DNA from: Mycobacterium sp. 1554424.7
Lineage (GTDB): Bacteria > Actinomycetota > Actinomycetes > Mycobacteriales > Mycobacteriaceae
NCBI RefSeq assembly: GCF_001665295.1
Contig: NZ_LZSE01000007.1
Location: 62,001-126,000, forward strand
DNA length: 64,000 bases
Reading direction: 5' to 3'
Shown here: positions 43,659-50,598 of the stretch, one piece after another
How positions within the stretch are numbered: the first letter of the stretch is position 1
Layout: each line of letters starts with the position of its first letter
Notes under the pieces: generated by a model
The model's input: only the letters and a program-made list of their open reading frames with translations
Databases searched by the model: none
What the model was told of the DNA's origin: nothing
Made by a program: the position numbers and the translations under genes

Positions 43659-44122
43659 AGTTGGTGGCCCAGCAGTTGGTGGTGCGAGCCAGCGCGCAGC
43701 GGGTCTTCGAATTGTTCACCGACCCCGCCCAATTCGGGCGATGGATGGCCGAGGATGCGCTGCTGGATGCCACGCCCGGCGGCGTCGTCCGTTGGACACA
43801 CCCCAACGGCGACACCGTGTCCGGCCGCTATGTCGTGGTCGAGCCGCCGCGTAAGATCGTCTTTACCTACGGCTGGGAGCGGGCCGACGTCGGGATCCCG
43901 CCCGGCTCGACCACCGTCGAGATCGACCTCATTGGGCAGCCCGATGGCACTACGCTTGTCAAACTGGTGCACCGTGGTCTCGAGGGTCGCGCCGCCGACG
44001 CGCACGATGGCGGTTGGGCTCACTACCTCGACCGGCTTCGCCGCACCGCCGAGGGTGAAGACGTCGGGGGCGATCCATGGGCCGATCGTCGGGTGCCAAG
44101 TCGCGAAGAGTTACACCGGTGA
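43655..44122 (+). CDS. SRPBCC/AHSA1-family protein
   Basis: 155 residues of the START-like hydrophobic-pocket fold: VRASAQRVFELFTDPAQFGRW split as VFELFTDPAQFGRWM, GGVVRWTHPNGDTVSGRYV, PPRKIVFTYGWE, STTVEIDLIGQPDGTTLVKL, GWAHYLDRLRR. The AHSA1-like group commonly pairs with ArsR regulators. Probably binds or modifies a small hydrophobic molecule. Coupled by ATGA and GTGA overlaps. Confidence 0.85.
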   Translation: MKLVAQQLVVRASAQRVFELFTDPAQFGRWMAEDALLDATPGGVVRWTHPNGDTVSGRYVVVEPPRKIVFTYGWERADVGIPPGSTTVEIDLIGQPDGTTLVKLVHRGLEGRAADAHDGGWAHYLDRLRRTAEGEDVGGDPWADRRVPSREELHR

Positions 44123-44442
44123 GCGACAACTTCGCCGAAGCCGACTTCTGGGCGCTCGCCGAACCGCTGTTGACCGCCACAACAGTCACGCGCTCGACAA
44201 TGATGGGCCTGCCCTGCCTGCGATGCCGCGGTCGATTCTTCGCGTCGTTCGACCGCCGCACAGCTGCGCTCCTCGTCAAGCTACCCGTGTCCAGGGTCAA
44301 CGAACTCATCCAATCCGGTGACGCCGAGCCGTTCGCGCCGTCGGGCCGGCGCTTTCGCGAATGGGCCTCGATCGACTCTGGCCGATCGGAAATCTGGCCG
44401 CCACTTCTCGATGAGGCCCTGGAATTCGTTGCGGCCCAGTAA
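44119..44442 (+). CDS. Small protein, YjbR/TfoX-like fold suspected
   Basis: 107 residues. LPCLRCRGRFFASFDRRTAALLVKLP then VNELIQSGDAEPFAPSGRRF and EWASID resembles small MmcQ/YjbR or TfoX-N-like proteins; assignment is weak. Starts at GTG 44119 overlapping the previous stop by 4 bp. Fourth gene of the ArsR operon. Confidence 0.6.
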   Translation: MSDNFAEADFWALAEPLLTATTVTRSTMMGLPCLRCRGRFFASFDRRTAALLVKLPVSRVNELIQSGDAEPFAPSGRRFREWASIDSGRSEIWPPLLDEALEFVAAQ

Positions 44443-44472
44443 AGGTCACGCGATTAGACGCAGATGCTCACC

Positions 44473-44955
44473 TCAGGCTTCTGCACGGGGGACGAACCGG
44501 ACGAACGGCAACTTTTCTCCGACGGCGCGAAAGTCCGCGTCCGATCCGTCGACGGAGAATCCCAGCACGCGCGGAAGCACGAACTTGGCCGCCGCGCGGT
44601 GCCGCGACGCGTATCGGAGGAAGACCTGCGCCCCTTCGTCCTTGTCGAGCGGTGTTGCGGTGACGGGTATCGTTCGCGTCCCCACCTGGATGGTGACATC
44701 GGGGTTGTGCAGGACGTTGCGGTACCACGCGGCGCTTGGTCCCCACCCCGAGGCGACGACATAGGTGTCGCCGTCGCGCTCGGCGACCTCGAGGACGGTC
44801 TGCCTGGGCTTGCCGGAGACGCGGCCGGTGTGGTTGAGCAACAGCAGGCGGCTCCCGAACAACCACCCCAGCCCGAGCCGATAAAGGTGGATGGGAGCCC
44901 GGAAAACGAACCGGGTTAATCCCGCCGGTGGCTGAATGTTCTTGACGATCTTCAT
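44473..44955 (-). CDS. Ddn-like deazaflavin (F420)-dependent nitroreductase-family protein
   Basis: 160 residues of the split-barrel Ddn/FDOR-B family: LLLLNHTGRVSGKPRQTVLEV, GDTYVVASGWG, AAWYRNVLHNPDVTIQVG, and the Cys-free C-terminus ending VRFVPR. In M. tuberculosis Ddn reduces quinones and activates nitroimidazole prodrugs with F420H2. Substrate of this paralogue unknown. A 35-bp palindrome precedes the start. Confidence 0.87.
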   Translation of the reverse strand: MKIVKNIQPPAGLTRFVFRAPIHLYRLGLGWLFGSRLLLLNHTGRVSGKPRQTVLEVAERDGDTYVVASGWGPSAAWYRNVLHNPDVTIQVGTRTIPVTATPLDKDEGAQVFLRYASRHRAAAKFVLPRVLGFSVDGSDADFRAVGEKLPFVRFVPRAEA

Positions 44956-44977
44956 AATCGGTGACCTTCACCCCGTA

Positions 44978-45012
44978 CAGTAGATAACTGCAATTATTGC
45001 ATAGAGCTACTG
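44978..45012. promoter_or_regulatory. 35-bp nested palindrome upstream of the Ddn-like gene
   Basis: CAGTAG - N5 - TGCAAT - T - ATTGCA - N5 - CTACTG; both arm pairs are perfect and share one centre at 44995. It ends 23 bp before the gene start. The size and AT-rich middle suit a MarR- or TetR-type dimer or dimer pair. Confidence 0.65.
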
Positions 45013-45139
45013 TTGCCGCCAGGGCCGGCTCACCGGGTCAAGTGACGAGGGAGCCGCGGGACTCAGTCCGGACTCGCCGGCCCCGGCAGCCGCGACCAGC
45101 CCACAAGCGAGCCCAGGCGGGTGCCGCTGCCGAAAGATT

Positions 45140-45151
45140 AGGGAAAACCCT
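45140..45151 (+). promoter_or_regulatory. AGGG-AAAA-CCCT palindrome, copy 1
   Basis: AGGGAAAACCCT (45140-45151) lies 145 bp upstream of the 221-aa exported-protein gene. The same 12 bases, on the opposite strand, occur at 47750-47761 before the divergent secreted protein, so the pair brackets the Rieske module. N4-centred GGG/CCC dyads are typical of LuxR/NarL-type regulators. Confidence 0.55.
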
Positions 45152-45295
45152 GATGCGGCGGCCATGCCCGACTCAATAGCGTCGAGTCCTACCGACACGC
45201 CGACCCGAAGCAAGGAACAGCGCTGACCATCCTCAGCATCACGCACACCGAGGGCGCTTCGTACCAAACGCTCACGCAGCCCGCGAGGAGACTAG

Positions 45296-45961
45296 ATGAG
45301 CACTAAGGGCCCACTGTTGACGCTGGGCGCAGTCGCCGTGTTGGGGGCCGCACTGCTCTTGGCGAATGTCTCCAACGAGTCCGCGCCGCCGCAATCGATA
45401 AACCCGTCGGCTTCGTCGGTGTCTGCGTCCGCATCCCCGGGTTCGCTTTCGCCCCAAAGTCCGACTCTGCCACCGCCAGAGGCGTTTCCGGCCAAGGCCG
45501 ACTACGTCGGCAAGATTCCGACCGACAGCGGTGCCATGACATTGGAGATCACGGTGGAGGGAGACAAAGCCATCGCCTACGCATGCGATGGCAAATCGGT
45601 TGAAGCGTGGTTGCGCGGCAGCGCGGTGAACGGCACTGTGTCTCTTGACAATAAGGACAGGACGAGCCACCTCACGGGCCAGCTTGTCGGGGGCAGCGTC
45701 ACCGGCATTCTGTCCATCAATCAAGACCAGCGGAATTTCACCGCCGCTCCGGCACAACCACCGGCCGGCTTATACGTGTACCTCGAGAACGGAACCCGCG
45801 ACAGCTGGATCATCGACCAGAACAACGGCGTCACCGGCGTCGTTCGACGCCCGGACGGATCCAAGTCGCCGGCGCCCGCCCTTTCCATCAATGGGACGGC
45901 GGTCATCAACAACAAGACGATCACCGCGACTCGAGTGGAAGGCAACAGCAATGTCGTTTGA
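45296..45961 (+). CDS. Membrane-anchored exported protein of the Rieske module
   Basis: 221 residues. One hydrophobic segment (LLTLGAVAVLGAALLLANV) then a Ser/Pro-rich linker and a beta-rich domain (KADYVGKIPTDSGAMTLEI, VSLDNKDRTSHLTGQLVGG, GLYVYLENGTRD, GVVRRPDGSKSPAPAL). No known domain recognised. GAGGAG ribosome site before ATG 45296. Its end overlaps the next gene by 11 bp, showing a common operon with the membrane and Rieske proteins. Confidence 0.72.
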   Translation: MSTKGPLLTLGAVAVLGAALLLANVSNESAPPQSINPSASSVSASASPGSLSPQSPTLPPPEAFPAKADYVGKIPTDSGAMTLEITVEGDKAIAYACDGKSVEAWLRGSAVNGTVSLDNKDRTSHLTGQLVGGSVTGILSINQDQRNFTAAPAQPPAGLYVYLENGTRDSWIIDQNNGVTGVVRRPDGSKSPAPALSINGTAVINNKTITATRVEGNSNVV

Positions 45962-46679
45962 TCCGACTGCGCGTCGACCCGGCCCGACCGATCGCTTTCC
46001 GGCACCGCCCGGACGTCGGCCTGGGCCACCCGGACGGCCGCAGGGACCACCCCGATACTCGACTCCGTCGCCGCAATGGGATGCGGCGCCAACCCAGCGA
46101 CTACCGGGGCCGTCACGTCCTGCGCCCGGACCGCCGTCGGGGGCGGGCAACGCGAGTGCCGCCGTGTTGCTCGCCGTCGTCCTCGGCGCCGCGGCCGCGG
46201 TCGGGCTGGGCGTGTTCGCCAAGGTGCACGAACCGAGGGCCTACGCAATAAACATCGCTGGGTTCTCCAGCGGAACCTCGGTCAAGGCATGGCTGGCGAC
46301 GATCGCACTGCTGCTGGCGGTGATGCAGCTTTGCTCGGCGTTCGCCATGTATGGGTTGATCCCGCGATTCAAGGCCCCGCCGTGGATCGGCGCCTTCCAC
46401 GTCTGGTCCGGTCGGCTCGCGGTTCTAAGCACAGTGCCCGTCGCCGTGCATTGCTTGTACGCGTTGGGTTTTCAGTCCTACGACTTGCGGGTCCTCGCCC
46501 ATTCGATCCTGGGCTGTTTCTTCTACGGCGCGTTCGTGACGAAGATGCTGGTGCTGACCCGGAAAGGTGTCCGGGCCTGGGTCGTCCCCATCGTCGGAGG
46601 TCTTGTGTTCTTCGGTCTGGTTTTCATCTGGTTGACGTCCGCACTGTGGTTCTTCCAGACCAAGGGCGTGACGTTCTAG
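45951..46679 (+). CDS. DUF6529-like multi-span membrane protein
   Basis: 242 residues. A Pro-rich cytoplasmic N-terminus (~65 residues, PPGRRPGPPGRPQGPPRY) precedes five or six hydrophobic spans (~68-240). The spans contain paired His (GAFHVWSGRLAVL; VAVHCLYALG; LAHSILGCFFYG) at positions that could hold haem, as in cytochrome b561-like proteins. Together with the Rieske protein downstream this suggests a small membrane electron-transfer unit. DUF6529 naming is from memory. Confidence 0.7.
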   Translation: MSFDPTARRPGPTDRFPAPPGRRPGPPGRPQGPPRYSTPSPQWDAAPTQRLPGPSRPAPGPPSGAGNASAAVLLAVVLGAAAAVGLGVFAKVHEPRAYAINIAGFSSGTSVKAWLATIALLLAVMQLCSAFAMYGLIPRFKAPPWIGAFHVWSGRLAVLSTVPVAVHCLYALGFQSYDLRVLAHSILGCFFYGAFVTKMLVLTRKGVRAWVVPIVGGLVFFGLVFIWLTSALWFFQTKGVTF

Positions 46680-46709
46680 CCTTCTTGGCCGCCGAAAGGG
46701 GTGATGCAA

Positions 46710-47159
46710 ATGGCAGAGTTACCTGTCTCGCGCAAGACGTTTCTGTTCGCCGGGTTGGCTTTGGGCGCCGCCATGGTTGCGGCCTGTACGACCTACGGCA
46801 AGAAGCCCGTCGCAAACAGTGCACCCTCGCCGGCTCAAGCGCCGAGCACCCCCGGAACTCCTCCTGCAGCGGGGGCGCCGACCAACGCCCTGGCCAAGAC
46901 TGCGGATGTCCCGGTCGGATCGGGTCTGATCGTTGGCGACGTCGTGATCACGCAGCCCACCAGCGGCAACTTTCACGGCTTTGCGACCACCTGCACGCAC
47001 GCCGGGTGTGCGGTGACCGAAGTCCGAGACGGGACGATCAATTGCCCGTGTCACGGCAGCCGATTCAGGCTCGACGGCTCGGTGGCCAACGGTCCGGCAT
47101 CGCAACCGTTGAAGGCGAAGACGATTGCGGTGCAGGGCGACTCAATCGTCCCGGCATGA
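46710..47159 (+). CDS. Rieske [2Fe-2S] lipoprotein
   Basis: 149 residues. N-terminus SRKTFLFAGLALGAAMVAAC is a signal peptide ending in a lipobox with Cys26. After a Pro/Ala-rich linker the Rieske domain shows CTHAGC (Cys95, His97, Cys100) and CPCHGS (Cys112, Cys114, His115): cluster ligands Cys95/His97/Cys112/His115 and disulfide Cys100-Cys114. Presumably receives electrons outside the membrane, with the His-rich membrane protein as partner. ATG 46710 fits the AAAGGGG ribosome site better than GTG 46701 or ATG 46704. Confidence 0.88.
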   Translation: MAELPVSRKTFLFAGLALGAAMVAACTTYGKKPVANSAPSPAQAPSTPGTPPAAGAPTNALAKTADVPVGSGLIVGDVVITQPTSGNFHGFATTCTHAGCAVTEVRDGTINCPCHGSRFRLDGSVANGPASQPLKAKTIAVQGDSIVPA

Positions 47160-47214
47160 GATCGTCCGGCTGATGTTCGAGGGCATGGTCGTCAACACCG
47201 ATGAGCGATGATCG

Positions 47215-47685
47215 TCATCCTTGGTGACGCGGAGCAGGCAACCCGGGTCCGACGGAGATGATGTGCACCGTGCCGCCCCAGGCGTTGAGGACGCCGCCGG
47301 TGTTGCAGCCACCCGGCACGCCGCGAGCGGCCACGCCGAGCTCATGGGCTCCACTCTCGATGAACTGGTGGCTGGTTACGGTCTGAGCTGGCCCGACGCG
47401 AAGCCGATCGCTCACCGGGTAGCCGTCCACCAGGAAGCGCACCTCGATGTCGGAGCAGTGGTTCGCATTGGCGGTAAAGCTGACCTGAAGTGCCGCCCCG
47501 TTGCCGGCATCGAACGGCACCTGAGGTATCTGCTTGCAATCCTGACTGGTGGCTGGCTGACACTGAGGCACCTCGATGTATTGCTCGATGTTCACAGCGC
47601 TCGCGGGTGGGGCTAACGCGACGAGGGACGTGCCGATCCCAATAACGATTTCCACGCAGAGCCGGGCAAATCTGCGACGACCCAT
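47215..47685 (-). CDS. Secreted hypothetical protein
   Basis: 156 residues with signal peptide (VEIVIGIGTSLVALAPPASA). Mature part has four or more Cys (VPQCQPATSQDC, NHCSDIEV, GGCNTGG) and beta-strand character; LRVGPAQTVTSHQFIESGAH recalls mycobacterial exported proteins without known function. ATG 47685 follows GAGGAGG at good spacing. A copy of the AGGGAAAACCCT dyad lies 65 bp upstream. Confidence 0.75.
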   Translation of the reverse strand: MGRRRFARLCVEIVIGIGTSLVALAPPASAVNIEQYIEVPQCQPATSQDCKQIPQVPFDAGNGAALQVSFTANANHCSDIEVRFLVDGYPVSDRLRVGPAQTVTSHQFIESGAHELGVAARGVPGGCNTGGVLNAWGGTVHIISVGPGLPAPRHQG

Positions 47686-47749
47686 GACCGCCTCCTCGAG
47701 CGAGCGATTGTTGCTCAACGCTAAGGGCCCCGGGAGTCGGCGGTCTATA

Positions 47750-47761
47750 AGGGTTTTCCCT
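47750..47761 (-). promoter_or_regulatory. AGGG-AAAA-CCCT palindrome, copy 2
   Basis: Reads AGGGAAAACCCT on the minus strand, 65 bp upstream of the secreted-protein start. Identical to the site at 45140-45151; the two face outward genes of the same module. Confidence 0.55.
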
Positions 47762-47794
47762 ACTTTCCTGGTAGTACGCGACCACGAAGCAGCG

Positions 47795-48271
47795 CTAGGC
47801 GTTGGGCTGCAGGATCTCCGTGGTGGCGAGTTGACCGCCCGCCTGCAACCACTCGCCCACCACCCTGGGCGCGTCCCGGTCCGGGTTGTAGATGTCTTCC
47901 TCGCTGGAGAACAGGCCGTCGCCGGCGTAGACGAGCCGCGTCCAGTTGGGGAACCAGAACGGCTCGCCGTCCGGGTCGGTCGGGTGGTCGAGCAGGTTCT
48001 TGATCATGATGACGACGGCGTCGTTGTCGTCGTCATAGGCCATCCAGTCGCTGGGAAAGCGCATGTGCGGGAACGGGGCCATCACCGCGACGATCCAGTC
48101 GCGCACTGCCTCCCGGCCGTGAAAGACGCCGTAATGATGCTCGGTGTAGACGACGTCCTCGGTGAAGAGATCGGCGAAAGGCCGCCAGTCGCCCGAGGCG
48201 CTGCAACCCTCGGCGACTTTCGTGTAATTTTCGACGGCTCGCTCGATTTCTGCCCTACTGAATTTGCCCAT
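47795..48271 (-). CDS. SnoaL/NTF2-like protein
   Basis: 158 residues of the NTF2 cone fold: AVENYTKVAEGCSASGDWRP, FADLFTEDVVYTEHHYGVFH, REAVRDWIVAVMAPFPHMRF, WFPNWTRLVYAGDGLFSSEE. Relatives include limonene-epoxide hydrolases and ketosteroid isomerases; the substrate cannot be told. ATG 48271 chosen by family start. Divergent from an SDR across 59 bp containing a KstR-like box. Confidence 0.83.
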   Translation of the reverse strand: MGKFSRAEIERAVENYTKVAEGCSASGDWRPFADLFTEDVVYTEHHYGVFHGREAVRDWIVAVMAPFPHMRFPSDWMAYDDDNDAVVIMIKNLLDHPTDPDGEPFWFPNWTRLVYAGDGLFSSEEDIYNPDRDAPRVVGEWLQAGGQLATTEILQPNA

Positions 48272-48281
48272 GCCGGACACA

Positions 48282-48297
48282 CTAGAACTTGTTTTTG
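48282..48297. promoter_or_regulatory. KstR-like half-perfect box
   Basis: CTAGAACTTGTTTTTG: AGAAC-TT-GTTTT matches the AGAAC-N2-GTTCT style of the sterol-catabolism repressor KstR at 9 of 10 arm positions (by memory of the consensus). Sits between divergent SnoaL and SDR genes, both plausible steroid-type enzymes. Confidence 0.4.
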
Positions 48298-48330
48298 TCG
48301 AAGGCGACGGTTGGCGAATGGGGAAATGAA

Positions 48331-49098
48331 ATGAATGTGCTGGACCGGTTTGGATTGCGCGGCAAGAGAGCCCTGGTGACCGGCGCGTCGAGCGGCATCG
48401 GCAAGGAGGTGGCACTAGCCTACGTCCAAGCCGGCGCGGAAGTGGCCATCGCCGCAAGGCATTCCGACGCGTTGGCGGAAGTCGCCGAAGAGCTCACCGC
48501 GGCGGGCGGCCGGGTGCTGCCCATCGGCTGCGACGTGACCCGGCCAGAACAGGTCGACGCCATGGTGGACCGGGTGACCGCCGAGTTGGGCGGCATCGAC
48601 ATCGCGGTATGCAACGCCGGGATCATCACCGTCACGCCGATGCTGGAGATGCCGCTGGAAGAGTTTCAGCGCATCCAGGACACCAACGTGACGGGCGTCT
48701 TCCTCACCGCGCAGGCGGCGGCCCGGGCGATGGTGCGGCAGGGGCAGGGCGGGTCCATCATCACCACCGCGTCGATGTCGGGCCACATCATCAACATCCC
48801 GCAGCAGGTGGGCCACTACTGCGCCTCCAAGGCGGCGGTCATTCACCTGACCAAGGCCATGGCCGTGGAGTTCGCGCCGCACCAGATTCGGGTCAACAGC
48901 GTCAGCCCGGGCTACATCCTCACCGAGCTGGTCCGGCCCATGGCCGACCTCCATGCGCTGTGGGAACCGAAGATACCGATGGGCCGCTTGGGTCAGCCCG
49001 AAGAACTCACGGGTCTGTATGTGTACCTGGCGAGCGACGCCTCCAGCTACATGACCGGCTCCGACGTCGTGATCGACGGCGGCTACGCCTGTCCCTGA
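48331..49098 (+). CDS. SDR-family oxidoreductase (Rv1928c-like)
   Basis: 255 residues, the length I recall for Rv1928c. Rossmann TGASSGIG (17-24), NAGIITVTPM, catalytic Ser in TTASMSGH and HYCASKAA (YxxxK); C-terminus YMTGSDVVIDGGYACP. ATG 48331 follows a GGGGAAATGA stretch. Possibly oxidises a hydroxy-acyl or steroid alcohol. Convergent with the DUF2071 gene 9 bp away. Confidence 0.87.
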   Translation: MNVLDRFGLRGKRALVTGASSGIGKEVALAYVQAGAEVAIAARHSDALAEVAEELTAAGGRVLPIGCDVTRPEQVDAMVDRVTAELGGIDIAVCNAGIITVTPMLEMPLEEFQRIQDTNVTGVFLTAQAAARAMVRQGQGGSIITTASMSGHIINIPQQVGHYCASKAAVIHLTKAMAVEFAPHQIRVNSVSPGYILTELVRPMADLHALWEPKIPMGRLGQPEELTGLYVYLASDASSYMTGSDVVIDGGYACP

Positions 49099-49107
49099 CC
49101 GCGCAGA

Positions 49108-49869
49108 TCAGTCGACGACACAGCGGCGACCGAACCGGGTCCGCACGCCGGGCGAAAATAACGCCCGCAGGCGCTTGCCGGCGGGCCGGACCCCGCTCGC
49201 GCCAAGCAGCTCGTCGCTCAATTCGACGATCTCGGCAGCCCGAAACGGCCACGGCTCATGCTCGTTCGGCACCCACCACGTCCGGCCGGCCTGGCGGGTG
49301 TGCGCGCCCCAGCGGGCGGTCAGCCACACCTCCAGCGGCGTCGGCTCGACAGCTTCCCCGACGGCGATCATCAGCCGGCTGCGCAGGCCGCGCCGCGGCA
49401 TGCGGCGCACGCTGTCGTAGGCGATCTGCTCGCCACGCCGCGTCACCCGCATCCGCGACCAGACGTAAGGCACGCCGAGCGCCATCCGGATCACCGGCAC
49501 GACGGCCAGGCGGGACGTCTCCAGCGACCGGAACAGAACGCCGTGCCGGCCGGCGGCATCGATCGAATACAGCCGGACGTTCGTCTCCGCGAAGCCGCCG
49601 AAATACGGCACCGGGAACGCGGTGCCGACTTTGGTGCTGGTCAACACGAACGGGATCAGCCCCACGTAGGTCATCCCATCGGCGAACACGTCTGGCCGGG
49701 TTCCGGGCGGGTAGAAGCGTTCGACGCTCTCGGGGCGTACCGGCCAATGAATGAACGTCAGGTCGTCCCAGCGCTGCTCGAACGTGACGGGTCCGGGCAG
49801 CGGGGGCGGGCTGACGGGGAACCCCACGAGACCTGAAGGCGCGTCCGGCAGGTCGGGTATGGCGGCCAT
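49108..49869 (-). CDS. DUF2071 (YqjF) family protein
   Basis: 253 residues, acetoacetate-decarboxylase-like beta barrel: FEQRWDDLTFIHWPVRPESV, YPPGTRPDVFADGMTYVGLIP split here, PYFGGFAETNVRLY, GVLFRSLETSRLAVV. These are the DUF2071 hallmarks (NVR.Y, G..F.SL). In position it corresponds to Rv1927. Function unknown. ATG 49869 chosen from the family start. Confidence 0.83.
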   Translation of the reverse strand: MAAIPDLPDAPSGLVGFPVSPPPLPGPVTFEQRWDDLTFIHWPVRPESVERFYPPGTRPDVFADGMTYVGLIPFVLTSTKVGTAFPVPYFGGFAETNVRLYSIDAAGRHGVLFRSLETSRLAVVPVIRMALGVPYVWSRMRVTRRGEQIAYDSVRRMPRRGLRSRLMIAVGEAVEPTPLEVWLTARWGAHTRQAGRTWWVPNEHEPWPFRAAEIVELSDELLGASGVRPAGKRLRALFSPGVRTRFGRRCVVD

Positions 49870-49901
49870 CCGCACATCGTTGCATGGGTCGCGTTTGCGG
49901 G

Positions 49902-50582
49902 CTATCCCTCCAACTGACCCGAGATCCCGCGCTCGATGCTGGCCTGGGTCGTGGACGGCAACACGATCAGGCCGTCGAGCTCTTTGCGGGCCAGATCGAA
50001 CGCCTGCTGGCGTTCCTGGGGCGCGGCGGCGGAATCCGACGCGACCCGCAACAGGCTCTGGGCGCGCGCAATCCGCTGCTGGCCGCCGGTTGAGAACCCG
50101 CTGCGGCGTTTGCGCATCGCCTCGGCCTCGGCGACGTTGAACGCGGTCACGTAGTCCTCGACCGCGGTTTGATACTGCGCCGCCGCCTCGCGGTCGTCGA
50201 GGAGGTCCTCGGCCTTGACCGGCCGCAAGAAGTCCGCCCGGAGCTTGGCCTTGTGGAAGCCGACGGTGAGCGGGTCCCGCATGTCGGTCATCAGCGGGAA
50301 GTCGAGAAGCTTGGCGACGTCGAGTTCGTACTCGAGCCATCGGGCGTCGGTGCGGCCGTGCTCCTCTATGACGCGCCGCAGGGAACGCCATTGCGCCGCT
50401 TGACTATTGGCGCCGCGTTCGACGGCAGGGCGGGCGGCCTCGGCCGTCGGCGCAGGATCGAGTTCGTGGCGCTCCTCGGTGCGGCGCCTGGTGGCGCCGA
50501 ACGCCCGCACCGCCGCGATGACCATGCCCGTCAGCGGCAGGATCACGATCAGGAGCTCCGCCAACCGGATTAGCAAACCCAC
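49902..50582 (-). CDS. Single-span membrane protein with cytoplasmic helical domain
   Basis: 226 residues from GTG 50582. One N-terminal span (LLIRLAELLIVILPLTGMVIAAV) then a charged, helical domain (GRTDARWLEYELDVAKLLDF, PMTDMRDP..., ALARKELDGLIVLPSTTQAS). No catalytic motif seen. Lies 16 bp after fadD31 in the same direction and is likely co-transcribed. Not recognised. Confidence 0.7.
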   Translation of the reverse strand: MGLLIRLAELLIVILPLTGMVIAAVRAFGATRRRTEERHELDPAPTAEAARPAVERGANSQAAQWRSLRRVIEEHGRTDARWLEYELDVAKLLDFPLMTDMRDPLTVGFHKAKLRADFLRPVKAEDLLDDREAAAQYQTAVEDYVTAFNVAEAEAMRKRRSGFSTGGQQRIARAQSLLRVASDSAAAPQERQQAFDLARKELDGLIVLPSTTQASIERGISGQLEG

Positions 50583-50598
50583 ACCGCCAGGATGCCAG

